DNA from: UM-FILTER-33-9 sp964530235
GTDB lineage: Bacteria > Patescibacteriota > Microgenomatia > UBA1406 > GWC2-37-13
NCBI GenBank assembly: GCA_964530235.1
Contig: CAZGYB010000005.1
Span: forward strand, 1 to 64,000
Reading direction: 5' to 3'
Length of the DNA: 64,000 nt
This document shows, piece after piece, positions 40,439 through 49,708 of this stretch (its first letter is position 1; each line of letters begins with the position of its first letter). Position numbers and translations under genes: made by a program. Under the pieces are notes generated by a model. It was not told the DNA's origin, ran no database searches, and worked only from the letters and a program-made list of their open reading frames with translations.

Positions 40439-41629
40439 ATGAAAAAAGCAGGTTTTATAATCATTATTTTTTTGGGCATTTTTTTTGCATTTTTTCTCTC
40501 AAAAGGAATTCAGTTTTACCGGAGTATCTATACTAAAAAATCAACCGGTCTGTTTCCTTTTAAAAAAGACAAGACATCCTACAATGTACTCCTTATGGGG
40601 TATGGAGGTGCCGGGCATGACGGACCCTTTCTTACTGACAGCATGATCGTTGCGCATGTAGATCTGAAAGCAAATAAAGTCGCTCTTCTTTCGCTTCCCC
40701 GGGATATTTGGGTACGAATTCCGACAAAGTCAAAAACAGTTTTTCACTCAAAAATCAACGCAGTGTACCAAACGGGTTTATTTCCGAAGGATTTTCCCGA
40801 TGTTTTGGTGCCGAATCCTGAATCTGATCTTATAAAACAGGCCGTTTACACAATAACAGGTCTCACTATTGACGCATATATAACTGTTGACTTTGCCGGT
40901 TTTACTAAAGCGATAGATATGCTTGGCGGTGTTGATATTCAGGTTTTAAAGACATTTGATGATTATGAGTATCCTTTGGAAAATAAAGAGAAAGACTTGT
41001 GCGAAAAAGATGCTGAGTTCGAACAAGTAAAAAAATTTCTTGAACCGGGTTTTGATGAAGAGGAAAAGAAAAAACTGTTTGCCGAAAAACCGGAGCTCGG
41101 AACATTTTTAAAAAACATCTCTGAGAACCCAAAGGAAGCATTCCCCTGCCGGTATGAACATCTTCATTTTGATGCAGGTGAAGTGCATATGGACGGTGCA
41201 ACAGCACTTAAGTATGTCCGGTCCCGGCATTCTTTACAGGATGGTTCGGATTTCGGTCGAGGTCAACGGCAGCAACAGTTTTTAAAAGCTGTAAAAGACA
41301 AGGTTATAAATCTTGGCTTTGTAACTAAAATAATTCCCCTTCTTGATGAGATGAAAAATCACATAAAAACCGATATCTCACCCACCCTTCTTCAAAAGTT
41401 TATTGCCGAGGCAAAAGATGCCCGCTTATATCGCACCGTATCACTCCATATGAGCGATCAGGATTACCTTAAAAGTTCTTATTCTGACTATGGAGGATAT
41501 ATTCTTATCCCACGAAACGGTGAGGATAACTGGAAAGAGGTTCACAGCATGATCCAAAACGGAATAGCGGAAATTACTCCAACTCCATCCCCTTCAATTC
41601 AACCAACTCCTAAGAAGGTTTCCCAATAA
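40439..41629 (+). CDS. LytR-CpsA-Psr (LCP) family protein
   Basis: 396 residues. One N-terminal membrane helix (about 4-22) and an LCP domain (about 47-290). LTDSMIVAHVD, LSLPRDIWVRIP and DGATALKYVRSRHS...DFGRGQRQQ hold the Asp and Arg residues that bind the polyprenyl pyrophosphate. About 50 extra residues, highly charged, sit in the middle of the domain (about 185-235). LCP enzymes attach glycopolymers to peptidoglycan, which fits a surface glycan locus in a monoderm cell. The C-terminus is Pro/Thr-rich. Confidence 0.93.
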   Translation: MKKAGFIIIIFLGIFFAFFLSKGIQFYRSIYTKKSTGLFPFKKDKTSYNVLLMGYGGAGHDGPFLTDSMIVAHVDLKANKVALLSLPRDIWVRIPTKSKTVFHSKINAVYQTGLFPKDFPDVLVPNPESDLIKQAVYTITGLTIDAYITVDFAGFTKAIDMLGGVDIQVLKTFDDYEYPLENKEKDLCEKDAEFEQVKKFLEPGFDEEEKKKLFAEKPELGTFLKNISENPKEAFPCRYEHLHFDAGEVHMDGATALKYVRSRHSLQDGSDFGRGQRQQQFLKAVKDKVINLGFVTKIIPLLDEMKNHIKTDISPTLLQKFIAEAKDARLYRTVSLHMSDQDYLKSSYSDYGGYILIPRNGEDNWKEVHSMIQNGIAEITPTPSPSIQPTPKKVSQ

Positions 41630-43265
41630 ACCGAAATAATTGAAACATCGTTCTATTATCCTTATCTGCGCTGATAAAATTCTGCATAAGCACAGTATTT
41701 TTTTTAAACTCCTTCGTTCCGATTTCGAGAGAACATTTGACGGGATCAACGAGAATATAGGATTTTTTGGTAACATCTGTAATTTCTTTACACTCAGAAT
41801 AAACGGTAAGATTTTTAGTGGAGTATGATGTTCTTTTTCTATTGAGCAGTTGATTTGTGACATGTGAGTCGTTAACACTGTTGTATAAACTGTGCATAAG
41901 AAAGAACTCATGGGGTTCAGTAATAAAGGCATGTACGTTTTCATAGTTCTGTAAATATGAAATTACTTTCATATCAGTAAATCTCCATGCTTCGGCGCTC
42001 ATTACCTTAATTCTTGTTTGATACAAAATAAGGAATGTGGAAACATTGATAAACAGAACGAATAAAACAATATATTTGTAAATTCCCTTTTTTTGATAAA
42101 TAGAATAGTATCCAAATCCAATGAGAATGCAATAAGGTATGATGAGAAGCATACCGCGTAGTGACAATGTAAATCCGCCGGAAGCAACTGCCGAAGGTAT
42201 TCCTCCAATGAGGAATAACAGCAAAACTGGAATGAACGGTTTGCATTTTCGATTAATGCAATACATAATTCCGAAGATAAAGAAAATAAGGTCTAAGACG
42301 AAAAAAAATCCTGTAATACGAAGGCCATATATGGTTTGTGGATCCCCTGAAACGAAAAAAATATTAGGTTCAAACGTTTTGAGGTAATGAAATAGAACCA
42401 GTTTTCCACCAGCAAGAATTTTATTCGCAAATAGTCTTCTCACCATTGGGTGTCCCTCTGATACGTAATGTGCAAACCAAACCTCCCGATCTATCTCACT
42501 CTTTTTTAAAGCGGATTCGTGTTGAGCTCTTTGAATAAAAAGATTTGATCCAGGTGAAATAAAGTATAGAAAAAGAAAAAAGCTAAAAATAAACACACAT
42601 ATTAGAACCGTCTTAACAAGGAAACCAAAAAGAAGTACTTTTTGATTTGAGTTCTGACGCAAGAGTAATAGTTGAACAAATAAAAAAAATGGAAAAACGG
42701 TTTTGAACCCCATGTATGTATTAAACCCCAAAAAACTAACAATAAAAAATAATAAGAATTTGATGATTTTTTGTTTTGTATTCCATAAAAGTATATTTGT
42801 ACTGAGAAGTGCAAAAAATAACAGTAAAGTTCCGTCATAACCGGCTGTTGCCGATAAATGCATAAACCAAGGGGAAAAATTCATTACAAAAAAAGCAAGA
42901 ACTGAGAGAGTTCTATTTTTTGATAGCGAAAGCACAAGTATAAACAGTAAAACGGGTGAAAAAGAATTTATCAAAGCGAAAGGCAATCGAGCAGTTGTTG
43001 CAGATACGATCGGAAAGAATTTCCAAAAAAGAGCGCTTATGTAGACCGGTGTACTTGGAATAGCGGAAAGAAACCCGCTCGTTAGAAAAAAAGAGTTTCC
43101 CCATTGATCATGTCCGGTTTTTGCCAGCGTATACCCGGTAAAGTAAAAATCAGCTTCATCATGCGTAAGGGAGGGCATGCCATAGAAGAGAAAATAAAAT
43201 CGTGTACTGAGTGAAACGAAAAGCAAACAAGAAATGAATATAATTATTTGTTTCTTTTTTAACAT
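41610..43265 (-). CDS. GT39/ArnT-like membrane glycosyltransferase
   Basis: 551 residues, about 12 membrane helices and a C-terminal soluble domain of some 130 residues. SLTHDEADFYFTGYTLAKTG (about 32-51) carries the D-E pair of the first extracytoplasmic loop, the catalytic site of protein-O-mannosyltransferase-like GT-C enzymes. It likely uses a polyprenyl-phosphate sugar. It is convergent with the LCP gene and overlaps its 3' end by 20 bp. Confidence 0.85.
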   Translation of the reverse strand: MLKKKQIIIFISCLLFVSLSTRFYFLFYGMPSLTHDEADFYFTGYTLAKTGHDQWGNSFFLTSGFLSAIPSTPVYISALFWKFFPIVSATTARLPFALINSFSPVLLFILVLSLSKNRTLSVLAFFVMNFSPWFMHLSATAGYDGTLLLFFALLSTNILLWNTKQKIIKFLLFFIVSFLGFNTYMGFKTVFPFFLFVQLLLLRQNSNQKVLLFGFLVKTVLICVFIFSFFLFLYFISPGSNLFIQRAQHESALKKSEIDREVWFAHYVSEGHPMVRRLFANKILAGGKLVLFHYLKTFEPNIFFVSGDPQTIYGLRITGFFFVLDLIFFIFGIMYCINRKCKPFIPVLLLFLIGGIPSAVASGGFTLSLRGMLLIIPYCILIGFGYYSIYQKKGIYKYIVLFVLFINVSTFLILYQTRIKVMSAEAWRFTDMKVISYLQNYENVHAFITEPHEFFLMHSLYNSVNDSHVTNQLLNRKRTSYSTKNLTVYSECKEITDVTKKSYILVDPVKCSLEIGTKEFKKNTVLMQNFISADKDNRTMFQLFRFIGKPS

Positions 43266-43357
43266 ATTAGCTTTTCACTGTGGACTCCCTATTGATTCAA
43301 TATTATAAGTTTTCGTTTGTGATTCCTCAAGAATAAATATTTTGAGATAATAATACA

Positions 43358-44722
43358 ATGCAAAAAAAAATCATTATCATTGTTTTAATCGCATTGGTTA
43401 TTCGGTTCATTCACCTTAATCAATCATTGTGGCTTGATGAGGCGGTGGTTGCAAAAGTTGTGAGGACTATTCCGCTTCATCTTATTGCCCTTCGTTTTTC
43501 TCCCGCAGATTTTCACCCCCCTCTGTATTATCTATTTATGTCTGTTTGGACAGCAGTGTTTGGTTATTCTGAAATATCACTTCGCATACCTTCTTTGCTT
43601 TTTTCGATTTTTACCGGGTACTTAGTCTATAAGACAGGTGAAGAGCTACTTGGTCAAAAACGGGCTTTTTGGGCTATGGTTTTTTTTCTTTTTAATCCGC
43701 TTATTGTTTATTACGCTCAAGAAGCTAGAATGTATATGATGGCAACTTTGTTTCTGACTACCGTCTTCTATTTTTTTGTTAAAATTCAATGCCAAAAAAC
43801 GAACCATAACAGCCATAAAAATACCTTACTGTTACAGACATTTTCGATCTTAAGCATCTTTACGTTCTACGGAAGTATATTTTTTTTAGCGGTTCTGAGC
43901 ATATATTCGTTGATAAAACGAAAGTATAAACTAGCTTTTAGTTTAATTGTTTCGGTTGTTTTCTCATTTCTTATACTTTTACCGCTCCTTTTCAAACAGA
44001 TGGAGACAGCTGTTATCGGTTTGCGTGAAGTAAAAAACTGGTCGTTGGTTTTAGGAAAAGCAAACGTAAAAAATCTGTTACTGATTCCGCTAAAATTTTC
44101 GATCGGAAGAATAAGTTGGACACCGAAATGGACTTACTATGTTACTGCTGTTTTCTGGGCGATGATTCTCGGTTTATTTGTCGTTCGCAGTTTGCATAAA
44201 CAAAAAATGCTTGGATTTATTTGTTTTTTCGTATTGATTAGTGTTTTTCTTCTTTCGTTTCTTACTCCAATGTTGCAGTATTTCCGTTTTCTTTACCTTG
44301 TTCCTGTGTTTGTACTCCTTATTTCCGCAAGCCTGCCAAATCATCGGCTGGTTCCGTTTGGTATAGCAGTTATTTTTTTGATTTTCACTTCCGTCTATCT
44401 TATCTATCCGCAGTTTCATCGTGAGGACTGGCGAGGATTAACGCAAAAACTAAGACGAGATATTCCAGTATATATGATCTATCCGTCTTCAGATCCTGTT
44501 TATTACTACCGGAGTGATATTTTGGTGAAAGAAATTCGAGACATTCCCCGGTTAAATACCCTTGAGTCGCGCATTCAGGTTATTCCGTATGTTGTTGAAG
44601 TGTATGGCTTTAATTATAAACAAGCGCTTGAGGCGAAAGGGTGTATGCAGGTATCTGTTCAGTCTTTTCGGGAACTCATTCTCGAAACATGGTCGTGCAG
44701 AAACCTGGCTGTGCTACAATAA
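43358..44722 (+). CDS. GT39/PMT_2-like membrane glycosyltransferase
   Basis: 454 residues, about 11 helices. QSLWLDEAVVAK (catalytic Asp/Glu loop), FSPADFHPPLYYLFMSVW and VYYAQEARMYMMATL are textbook features of the bacterial PMT_2 group. The short C-terminal domain (about 370-454) is soluble. GATAAT ends 6 nt before the ATG. It is followed by the flippase gene 3 bp later, so these two are one transcript. Confidence 0.9.
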   Translation: MQKKIIIIVLIALVIRFIHLNQSLWLDEAVVAKVVRTIPLHLIALRFSPADFHPPLYYLFMSVWTAVFGYSEISLRIPSLLFSIFTGYLVYKTGEELLGQKRAFWAMVFFLFNPLIVYYAQEARMYMMATLFLTTVFYFFVKIQCQKTNHNSHKNTLLLQTFSILSIFTFYGSIFFLAVLSIYSLIKRKYKLAFSLIVSVVFSFLILLPLLFKQMETAVIGLREVKNWSLVLGKANVKNLLLIPLKFSIGRISWTPKWTYYVTAVFWAMILGLFVVRSLHKQKMLGFICFFVLISVFLLSFLTPMLQYFRFLYLVPVFVLLISASLPNHRLVPFGIAVIFLIFTSVYLIYPQFHREDWRGLTQKLRRDIPVYMIYPSSDPVYYYRSDILVKEIRDIPRLNTLESRIQVIPYVVEVYGFNYKQALEAKGCMQVSVQSFRELILETWSCRNLAVLQ

Positions 44723-44725
44723 AGA

Positions 44726-46003
44726 ATGCAAAAACGCCTCCTTCAGTTTATTGCTCGTCCGACAAGCAAGTATGTAATCATTAACACACTTGGTAATTAC
44801 TTGACCGTTTTCTTTTCAGCCTTTTTTGTCTATCTGTTGGTACGGGTATTAAGCCCATCTGAATACGGTGTTTTCAGCGTGCTTTTCGGCGTCGCATATG
44901 TTTTAACACCGGTTTTAGAGTTTGGCACAACCGCTACCCTGTACTCTTCTCTTCCGCCTCTGATCCAAAATCGTGATCCGTTGCGGTATCGTTTAGTGAA
45001 GAGTATTTTTGTATATCAAAGTATATTGGCTGTTATCATCATCATTTTGTTATGCGCCGTATTTCCGATTCTTGACCGGCATTTTTTGAAAACAAACGCC
45101 CCGTTATGGGAGTTATATGTGGTTGCTGTTTCGGTACTTTTTTTTATTTGGCAGAACTTTCTTTCAAACTGTTTGATCGCTGCGAAAAAAGTATTAGAAG
45201 TAAATATTTACGCAAATGCTGCAAATATTCTTAAAACAATTCTTATTTTTGTCTTGTGGATTTTAGGATATCTTTCTGTCGGGTCCCTCTTTGTTACATT
45301 TGGAATTATTGGACCGCTACTCTTTTATTTTTTTGTGTACTGGTTTCACTCCAATCACTTGAAACATTTTTTTTCTATACAAACATCGCGGGAAGATATT
45401 AAAGCAACGTATACCCTAACGTATTTTATCGCGACGCAGTTTAACAACTTTGGAATGCGTATGGATTTATTTATCCTTTCCTACTTCAGGCCTAAGGACG
45501 AAGTAGGATTTTACGGATTAGCGCAAAAAATTATTCTTACCGTGATCGCAACTATCGTAAGTATTACTCAGGTTATATCTCCAGCATTTTCGTCTATACA
45601 GTCAAAAAAAGACATATTTTCGCACATTAAATCAGGGGTTTTATACATGCTTGTACCCACCGGTCTTTTTTTTGTTCTTGCAGTTCTTCCCAATGGGGTG
45701 TTTTTTCTTTTTTTTCCGGATACCTTTCAACCCGCCTTTGAAATAACCAGAAGATTGGCTTTCGCTTTTATTCTGCTTCCCTTTATGAGTCTCATTACTT
45801 TGTTTGTTTTGTATACCGTGAAAAAACCGGTTTACATACTCGCGGTGAATATATTGTTTTTTTGCATTATCTCAACCGGCTCCTTTCTTTTTATACCCAA
45901 GTACGGATATATGGCTCCAATCGTATCGATTTTTACTGCCTTTTCCGTAGCGAGCGTACTTTTGACGATTATTTCTTATTCTGAATATCGAAAGATGAAG
46001 TGA
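44726..46003 (+). CDS. Wzx-type polysaccharide flippase (MATE/MVF-like)
   Basis: 425 residues, about 12-14 helices. NTLGNYLTVFFSAFFVYLLVRVLSPSEYG at the N-terminus is the polysaccharide-synthesis flippase opening, and FGMRMDLFILSYFRPKDEVGFYGLAQKI marks the second half. It should move lipid-linked oligosaccharides across the membrane for the enzymes encoded nearby. TACAAT ends 5 nt before the ATG. Confidence 0.9.
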   Translation: MQKRLLQFIARPTSKYVIINTLGNYLTVFFSAFFVYLLVRVLSPSEYGVFSVLFGVAYVLTPVLEFGTTATLYSSLPPLIQNRDPLRYRLVKSIFVYQSILAVIIIILLCAVFPILDRHFLKTNAPLWELYVVAVSVLFFIWQNFLSNCLIAAKKVLEVNIYANAANILKTILIFVLWILGYLSVGSLFVTFGIIGPLLFYFFVYWFHSNHLKHFFSIQTSREDIKATYTLTYFIATQFNNFGMRMDLFILSYFRPKDEVGFYGLAQKIILTVIATIVSITQVISPAFSSIQSKKDIFSHIKSGVLYMLVPTGLFFVLAVLPNGVFFLFFPDTFQPAFEITRRLAFAFILLPFMSLITLFVLYTVKKPVYILAVNILFFCIISTGSFLFIPKYGYMAPIVSIFTAFSVASVLLTIISYSEYRKMK

Positions 46004-46035
46004 TATAATTATAATTACTAATAATTTTTACCCCT

Positions 46036-47010
46036 ATGGCAAAAAAAGCACTCATAACTGGGATACTTGGTCAGGACGGTCCGTATTTAGCAAAGCTACT
46101 TCTTGAAAAAGGGTACAAAGTATTTGGTTTGATGCGGAGGTACTCCAATCCGAATTTTGATAACATGCATTTTTTGGGAGCGCACGACGCTGTTGAATTT
46201 ATCGAGGCGGATATGACGGATGAAGCATCACTACTGAATCTTGTCAAAACAATCCGGCCCGACGAAGTGTACAATCTCGCAGCCCAATCGTTTGTTGGAG
46301 CATCATGGGAGCAGGCAAAATTGACCACTGAGATTAATTCACTCGGCGTATTATATCTGCTCAACTCGATTAAATTTTTTTCGCCAACAACAAAGTTTTA
46401 TCAGGCATCAACAAGCGAGATGTTTGGTTTGGGAAATGACAACGGGTTTCAGGATGAAAGTACACCGTTTCATCCCAGATCGCCATACGGTATTTCAAAG
46501 GTGTATGCTTACTGGATGACCGTAAATTTTCGAGAGTCATACGGTCTGTATACCTCAAATGGAATTTTATTTAATCATGAGTCACCCATACGAGGAATTC
46601 AGTTTGTCACAAGAAAAATTACTGACGGCGTTGCCCGGATTAAACTTGGAATTGCACAAACTCTTTCGCTTGGAAATCTTGAAGCGAAGCGTGACTGGGG
46701 ATTTGCAGGAGACTACGTTGAAGCAATGTACCTTATGTTACAGCAGGATAACCCGGATGATTATGTTATCGGAACGGGACAGTATCACTCGGTCGGTGAT
46801 TTTGCAGAAGCAGCTTTTCAAGCAGTTGGTATTTCGGATTGGAAAAAGTATATTGTTATTGACCCGCGTTTTAAACGACCTGCAGAGGTCCCTCACCTTC
46901 GTGCTCGGATTGATAAGGCATCAAAAAAGCTTGGTTGGACGCCGAAGGTGTCTTTTGAAGAACTTGTAAAAATGATGGTTGAAGCAGATTTGAAACGCCT
47001 AAAAAAGTAG
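46036..47010 (+). CDS. gmd: GDP-mannose 4,6-dehydratase
   Basis: 324 residues. ITGILGQDGPYLAKLLLEKG binds the cofactor; STSEMFG and SPYGISKVYAYW carry the catalytic Thr/Glu and Tyr/Lys; GILFNHESPIRG is the diagnostic GMD motif. RPAEVPHLRARIDKASKKLGW matches the C-terminus. It converts GDP-D-mannose to GDP-4-keto-6-deoxymannose, the first step to GDP-fucose, and pairs with the fcl-like gene at 49709. Two TATAAT words lie 21-26 nt upstream. Confidence 0.93.
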   Translation: MAKKALITGILGQDGPYLAKLLLEKGYKVFGLMRRYSNPNFDNMHFLGAHDAVEFIEADMTDEASLLNLVKTIRPDEVYNLAAQSFVGASWEQAKLTTEINSLGVLYLLNSIKFFSPTTKFYQASTSEMFGLGNDNGFQDESTPFHPRSPYGISKVYAYWMTVNFRESYGLYTSNGILFNHESPIRGIQFVTRKITDGVARIKLGIAQTLSLGNLEAKRDWGFAGDYVEAMYLMLQQDNPDDYVIGTGQYHSVGDFAEAAFQAVGISDWKKYIVIDPRFKRPAEVPHLRARIDKASKKLGWTPKVSFEELVKMMVEADLKRLKK

Positions 47011-47020
47011 TTCTCGTTTG

Positions 47021-47057
47021 CCAAATCCCACCTTCGAGGTCGACCTTCGAGGTAGGA
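47021..47057. repeat. REP element of the CCTTCGAGG family, copy B
   Basis: Two tandem CCTTCGAGGT units joined through the palindrome AGGTCGACCT, preceded by CCCA and ending GTAGGAC. It lies directly downstream of RAYT 2 and inverted with respect to copy C on its other side. Confidence 0.85.
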
Positions 47058-47061
47058 CAGA

Positions 47062-47709
47062 TTATTTAAATATTAACTTCCTTATTTTTCTTAATTCTCT
47101 TTGGTAACCAATCTGATTTTGAGTGAAGTCTTTTAGTGAAATATTGTTCTGAATGGATATTTCATGATTTCTTTTCAGCAAATTAGTGTCGGTTATATAC
47201 TCACTATACGACGAAAAAGCCCATTCTTCTGGTTTTGATGTAAGGTTGTTGGTGGTTGGATTTAAATGAATATACCTTAAAACATGGAGTAATTGGTTGT
47301 TATTTTTTATTTGTACACATCTAAAGCGTGATTGCCACAAAGGGCCTTTACGATTGTATTTATTGTTAAAATATCGAGTATAGCTATTTTGAATGTTACT
47401 AATAAATTGAGAAACAGAATTTTCAACTAATACTTTTATCAATAAATGATAGTGGTCAGGCATAATACAATACCCAAGAATTTTGTTTAATCTACTTAAG
47501 GTTAAATACATTATTCCAGGAAAATTATTCGTCTGTTGTTTAAGAGCTCTTTCTAAATTTGTCGATCTTTCCTGAGAATTGTAAAAGTCAATAGCTTGAG
47601 AGAAGCGCATTTTATTCTCGTTATTTTTCAAGATTGCATAATTTGAAATGCTTTTATTGCAAATGTGCCAAAAGGTATTACTCGCAAAATAACGGGTAAA
47701 TCCGCTCAT
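47062..47709 (-). CDS. REP-associated tyrosine transposase (RAYT 2), Y1 family
   Basis: 215 residues. HUH motif IMPDHYHLLI (His86 and His88), catalytic Tyr113 in YTRYFNNKYNRKGPLW, and RYIHLNPT. It differs strongly from the RAYT at 23434, so it is not a recent copy. REP copies B and C lie immediately outside both ends in inverted orientation; they are presumably its substrate. It interrupts the glycan locus between gmd and a GT2 gene. Confidence 0.93.
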   Translation of the reverse strand: MSGFTRYFASNTFWHICNKSISNYAILKNNENKMRFSQAIDFYNSQERSTNLERALKQQTNNFPGIMYLTLSRLNKILGYCIMPDHYHLLIKVLVENSVSQFISNIQNSYTRYFNNKYNRKGPLWQSRFRCVQIKNNNQLLHVLRYIHLNPTTNNLTSKPEEWAFSSYSEYITDTNLLKRNHEISIQNNISLKDFTQNQIGYQRELRKIRKLIFK

Positions 47710-47826
47710 AAGGTAAGCTAACTATATATTGTCTATTTATTTCAATAGACAATAAGCGACAAGAGAATGTTTTTATCCAACTATAAAGCTGCAATCCATT
47801 CGAATATTACTAATAAGAATGGTAAT

Positions 47827-47857
47827 ACTACCTCCGAGGTCGACCTTCGAGGTGGGA
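47827..47857. repeat. REP element of the CCTTCGAGG family, copy C
   Basis: CTACCTCCGAGGTCGACCTT followed by CGAGGTGGG: the same two-unit structure as copy B but reversed, with one T-to-C change in the first unit. It lies about 120 bp upstream of the RAYT 2 start. The gap 47710-47905 otherwise holds only promoter-like AT-rich sequence. Confidence 0.85.
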
Positions 47858-47905
47858 AGAGCATAGAAGTGTGGATAAAGGGTTTGTTATAATAAAGCAA
47901 TACAT

Positions 47906-48577
47906 ATGGAAGGAAAATGTTTTGTTGTTATACCTGCATTTAATGAAGAAAAAGTAATAGGTTCCGTTATTAATGAGCTTAAATCCCACGGGATTCACAA
48001 CATTATCGTCGTAGATGACGGTTCGGAGGATGAGACCGCAATTGTCTGCAGAAAGCTTGGCGTAACCGTTGTGCGTCACACTTTGAATAGGGGGAAAGGC
48101 GCTGCTGTTAAAACGGGATTTGAGGCTGCAAAATTAATGAACGCAGAGATTGTTGTAACCTTTGATGCAGATGGTCAGCATGATCCTGCAGATATACAAC
48201 CTATGCAAACACTCATATCTGAAGGGTATGATGTTGTGCTTGGAAAACGAAATTATGAACATAAACATATTCCCCGCTATAAGATGATGGGAAATAAATT
48301 AGGAAATTTGATTACCTGGTTTTTGTACGGAGTAAAAGTGAGCGATAGCCAATTTGGCCTTCGTTCCTATTCAAGGAAGGCTTTGAATCTCATTAAGACC
48401 ACCTTGGATCGTTATGAATATGATAGCGAGATTATCCGTGAAATTGCACGTCACAACCTCAGATATACAGAACTATTTGCAAACGTTCGGTATACAGACT
48501 ACGCCAAAAACAAAAAACATAAACAGTCGGTTGTCAATAGTATAAAAACAGTGCTCAAAATGTTGATAACTGGTTAA
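47906..48577 (+). CDS. GT2 polyprenyl-phosphate glycosyltransferase
   Basis: 223 residues, compact DPM1-like enzyme with no membrane helix. VIPAFNEEKVI, VVDDGSEDE, RGKGAAVKTGFEAA and FDADGQHDPAD are the donor and metal motifs; DSQFGLRSYSRKAL is the acceptor loop. Unlike the paralogues at 33719 and 54067 it has no insert after the GSxDE motif. It is followed by a DUF2304 gene, a frequent partner of such transferases. TATAAT ends 12 nt before the start. Confidence 0.92.
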   Translation: MEGKCFVVIPAFNEEKVIGSVINELKSHGIHNIIVVDDGSEDETAIVCRKLGVTVVRHTLNRGKGAAVKTGFEAAKLMNAEIVVTFDADGQHDPADIQPMQTLISEGYDVVLGKRNYEHKHIPRYKMMGNKLGNLITWFLYGVKVSDSQFGLRSYSRKALNLIKTTLDRYEYDSEIIREIARHNLRYTELFANVRYTDYAKNKKHKQSVVNSIKTVLKMLITG

Positions 48578-48584
48578 TACAGAT

Positions 48585-48938
48585 ATGATAATTTATATTA
48601 TTCTAATTGGTATTTCTCTTTGGTTTATCGGGATTCGTTTTTTTGCGTTTCTCCGGCGTGAGTCCGGACAAAGCGTATATAAATTACTTACCACTCTTAT
48701 CATTTGGGGAGGAGTTTTGTTTACCTCTGTTTTTCCCGATAAGGTTCATATGTTTTCCCGATGGATGGGTCTGGGTGAAAATTTAAATACTCTGATTTTT
48801 TTCGGTTTTGTAATGCTTTTTTTCTTCGTGTTCAGATTGTTAAGGAGTGTTGAAAATGCAGAGCGTAATATAACTGATTTAGTCCGGGAAAATGCATTGA
48901 CCGAACTTAAAATAAAAACATACTCGAAAAAACAATGA
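48585..48938 (+). CDS. DUF2304 small membrane protein
   Basis: 117 residues with three membrane helices (about 3-22, 35-52 and 65-87) and a basic, partly coiled-coil tail. SVYKLLTTLIIWGGVLFTSVFPD and the arrangement after a GT2 gene fit DUF2304. These proteins are thought to anchor or assist the transferase at the membrane. It overlaps the next GT2 gene by 4 nt. Confidence 0.85.
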   Translation: MIIYIILIGISLWFIGIRFFAFLRRESGQSVYKLLTTLIIWGGVLFTSVFPDKVHMFSRWMGLGENLNTLIFFGFVMLFFFVFRLLRSVENAERNITDLVRENALTELKIKTYSKKQ

Positions 48939-49708
48939 AACAGTCACTTCCCCGGATTACGGTGGTTACACCCAGTTTTAACCAGGGTCGATTTATCCGT
49001 CAGACAATTGATAGTGTGCTGTCGCAAAACTATCCGAATCTTGAATATATGGTGATGGATGGCGGTTCGACCGATGAAACTATTTCTATTCTGAAGTCGT
49101 ATCGAAATAAAATTCAGTGGGAAAGTAAGAAAGACGAAGGTCAGACTCATGCTTTGAACAAAGGATGTAAACAAGCAACCGGAGATATTATTGCCTATCT
49201 TAACTCTGATGATGTTTATCTTCCTAATACACTCCAAACTGTTGGAGAGTATTTTATGAGTTCTCCTGACTGCATGTGGTTAACCGGTGACTATTTTATA
49301 ATTGATGAAGAAAACAAGAAAAAGCAATCGCTTATTGCAGCGTATAAAAAATTACTCCGGAACTTCTCCTCTTTCCCGCTATTGTGCATCGCAAACTATA
49401 TAATTCAGCCGAGTACATTTTGGAGGTCAACCTTGTTTAAAAAAGTAGGGTACTTCAACGAATCATATCGATACTGTATGGACTATGATTACTGGATGCG
49501 GATAATACAAAAATATCCGCTTACCGTTTTACCCCGTCACTTTTCGCTTTTTCGGATTCATGCTTCTTCAAAAGGCGCAAGTCAGTATGTGGCGCAGTTT
49601 GATGAAGAGCATAGAGTTGTAGTAAGTCATACTCAAAATGCAGTATTGAGATTGATCCATAAATTTCATGCATGGATGATTATTGCGATTTATCGTATCA
49701 TTAAATAA
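48935..49708 (+). CDS. GT2 glycosyltransferase (WcaA-like)
   Basis: 257 residues. VVTPSFNQGRFIRQTIDSVL, MDGGSTDETI and YLNSDDVYLPNTL (metal site) define a cytoplasmic GT-A enzyme; MDYDYWMRI near residue 187 is the acceptor-binding ED-like motif of this subgroup. It probably adds a hexose or amino-sugar to a lipid-linked glycan. The next gene starts at the base following its stop codon. Confidence 0.92.
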   Translation: MKQSLPRITVVTPSFNQGRFIRQTIDSVLSQNYPNLEYMVMDGGSTDETISILKSYRNKIQWESKKDEGQTHALNKGCKQATGDIIAYLNSDDVYLPNTLQTVGEYFMSSPDCMWLTGDYFIIDEENKKKQSLIAAYKKLLRNFSSFPLLCIANYIIQPSTFWRSTLFKKVGYFNESYRYCMDYDYWMRIIQKYPLTVLPRHFSLFRIHASSKGASQYVAQFDEEHRVVVSHTQNAVLRLIHKFHAWMIIAIYRIIK

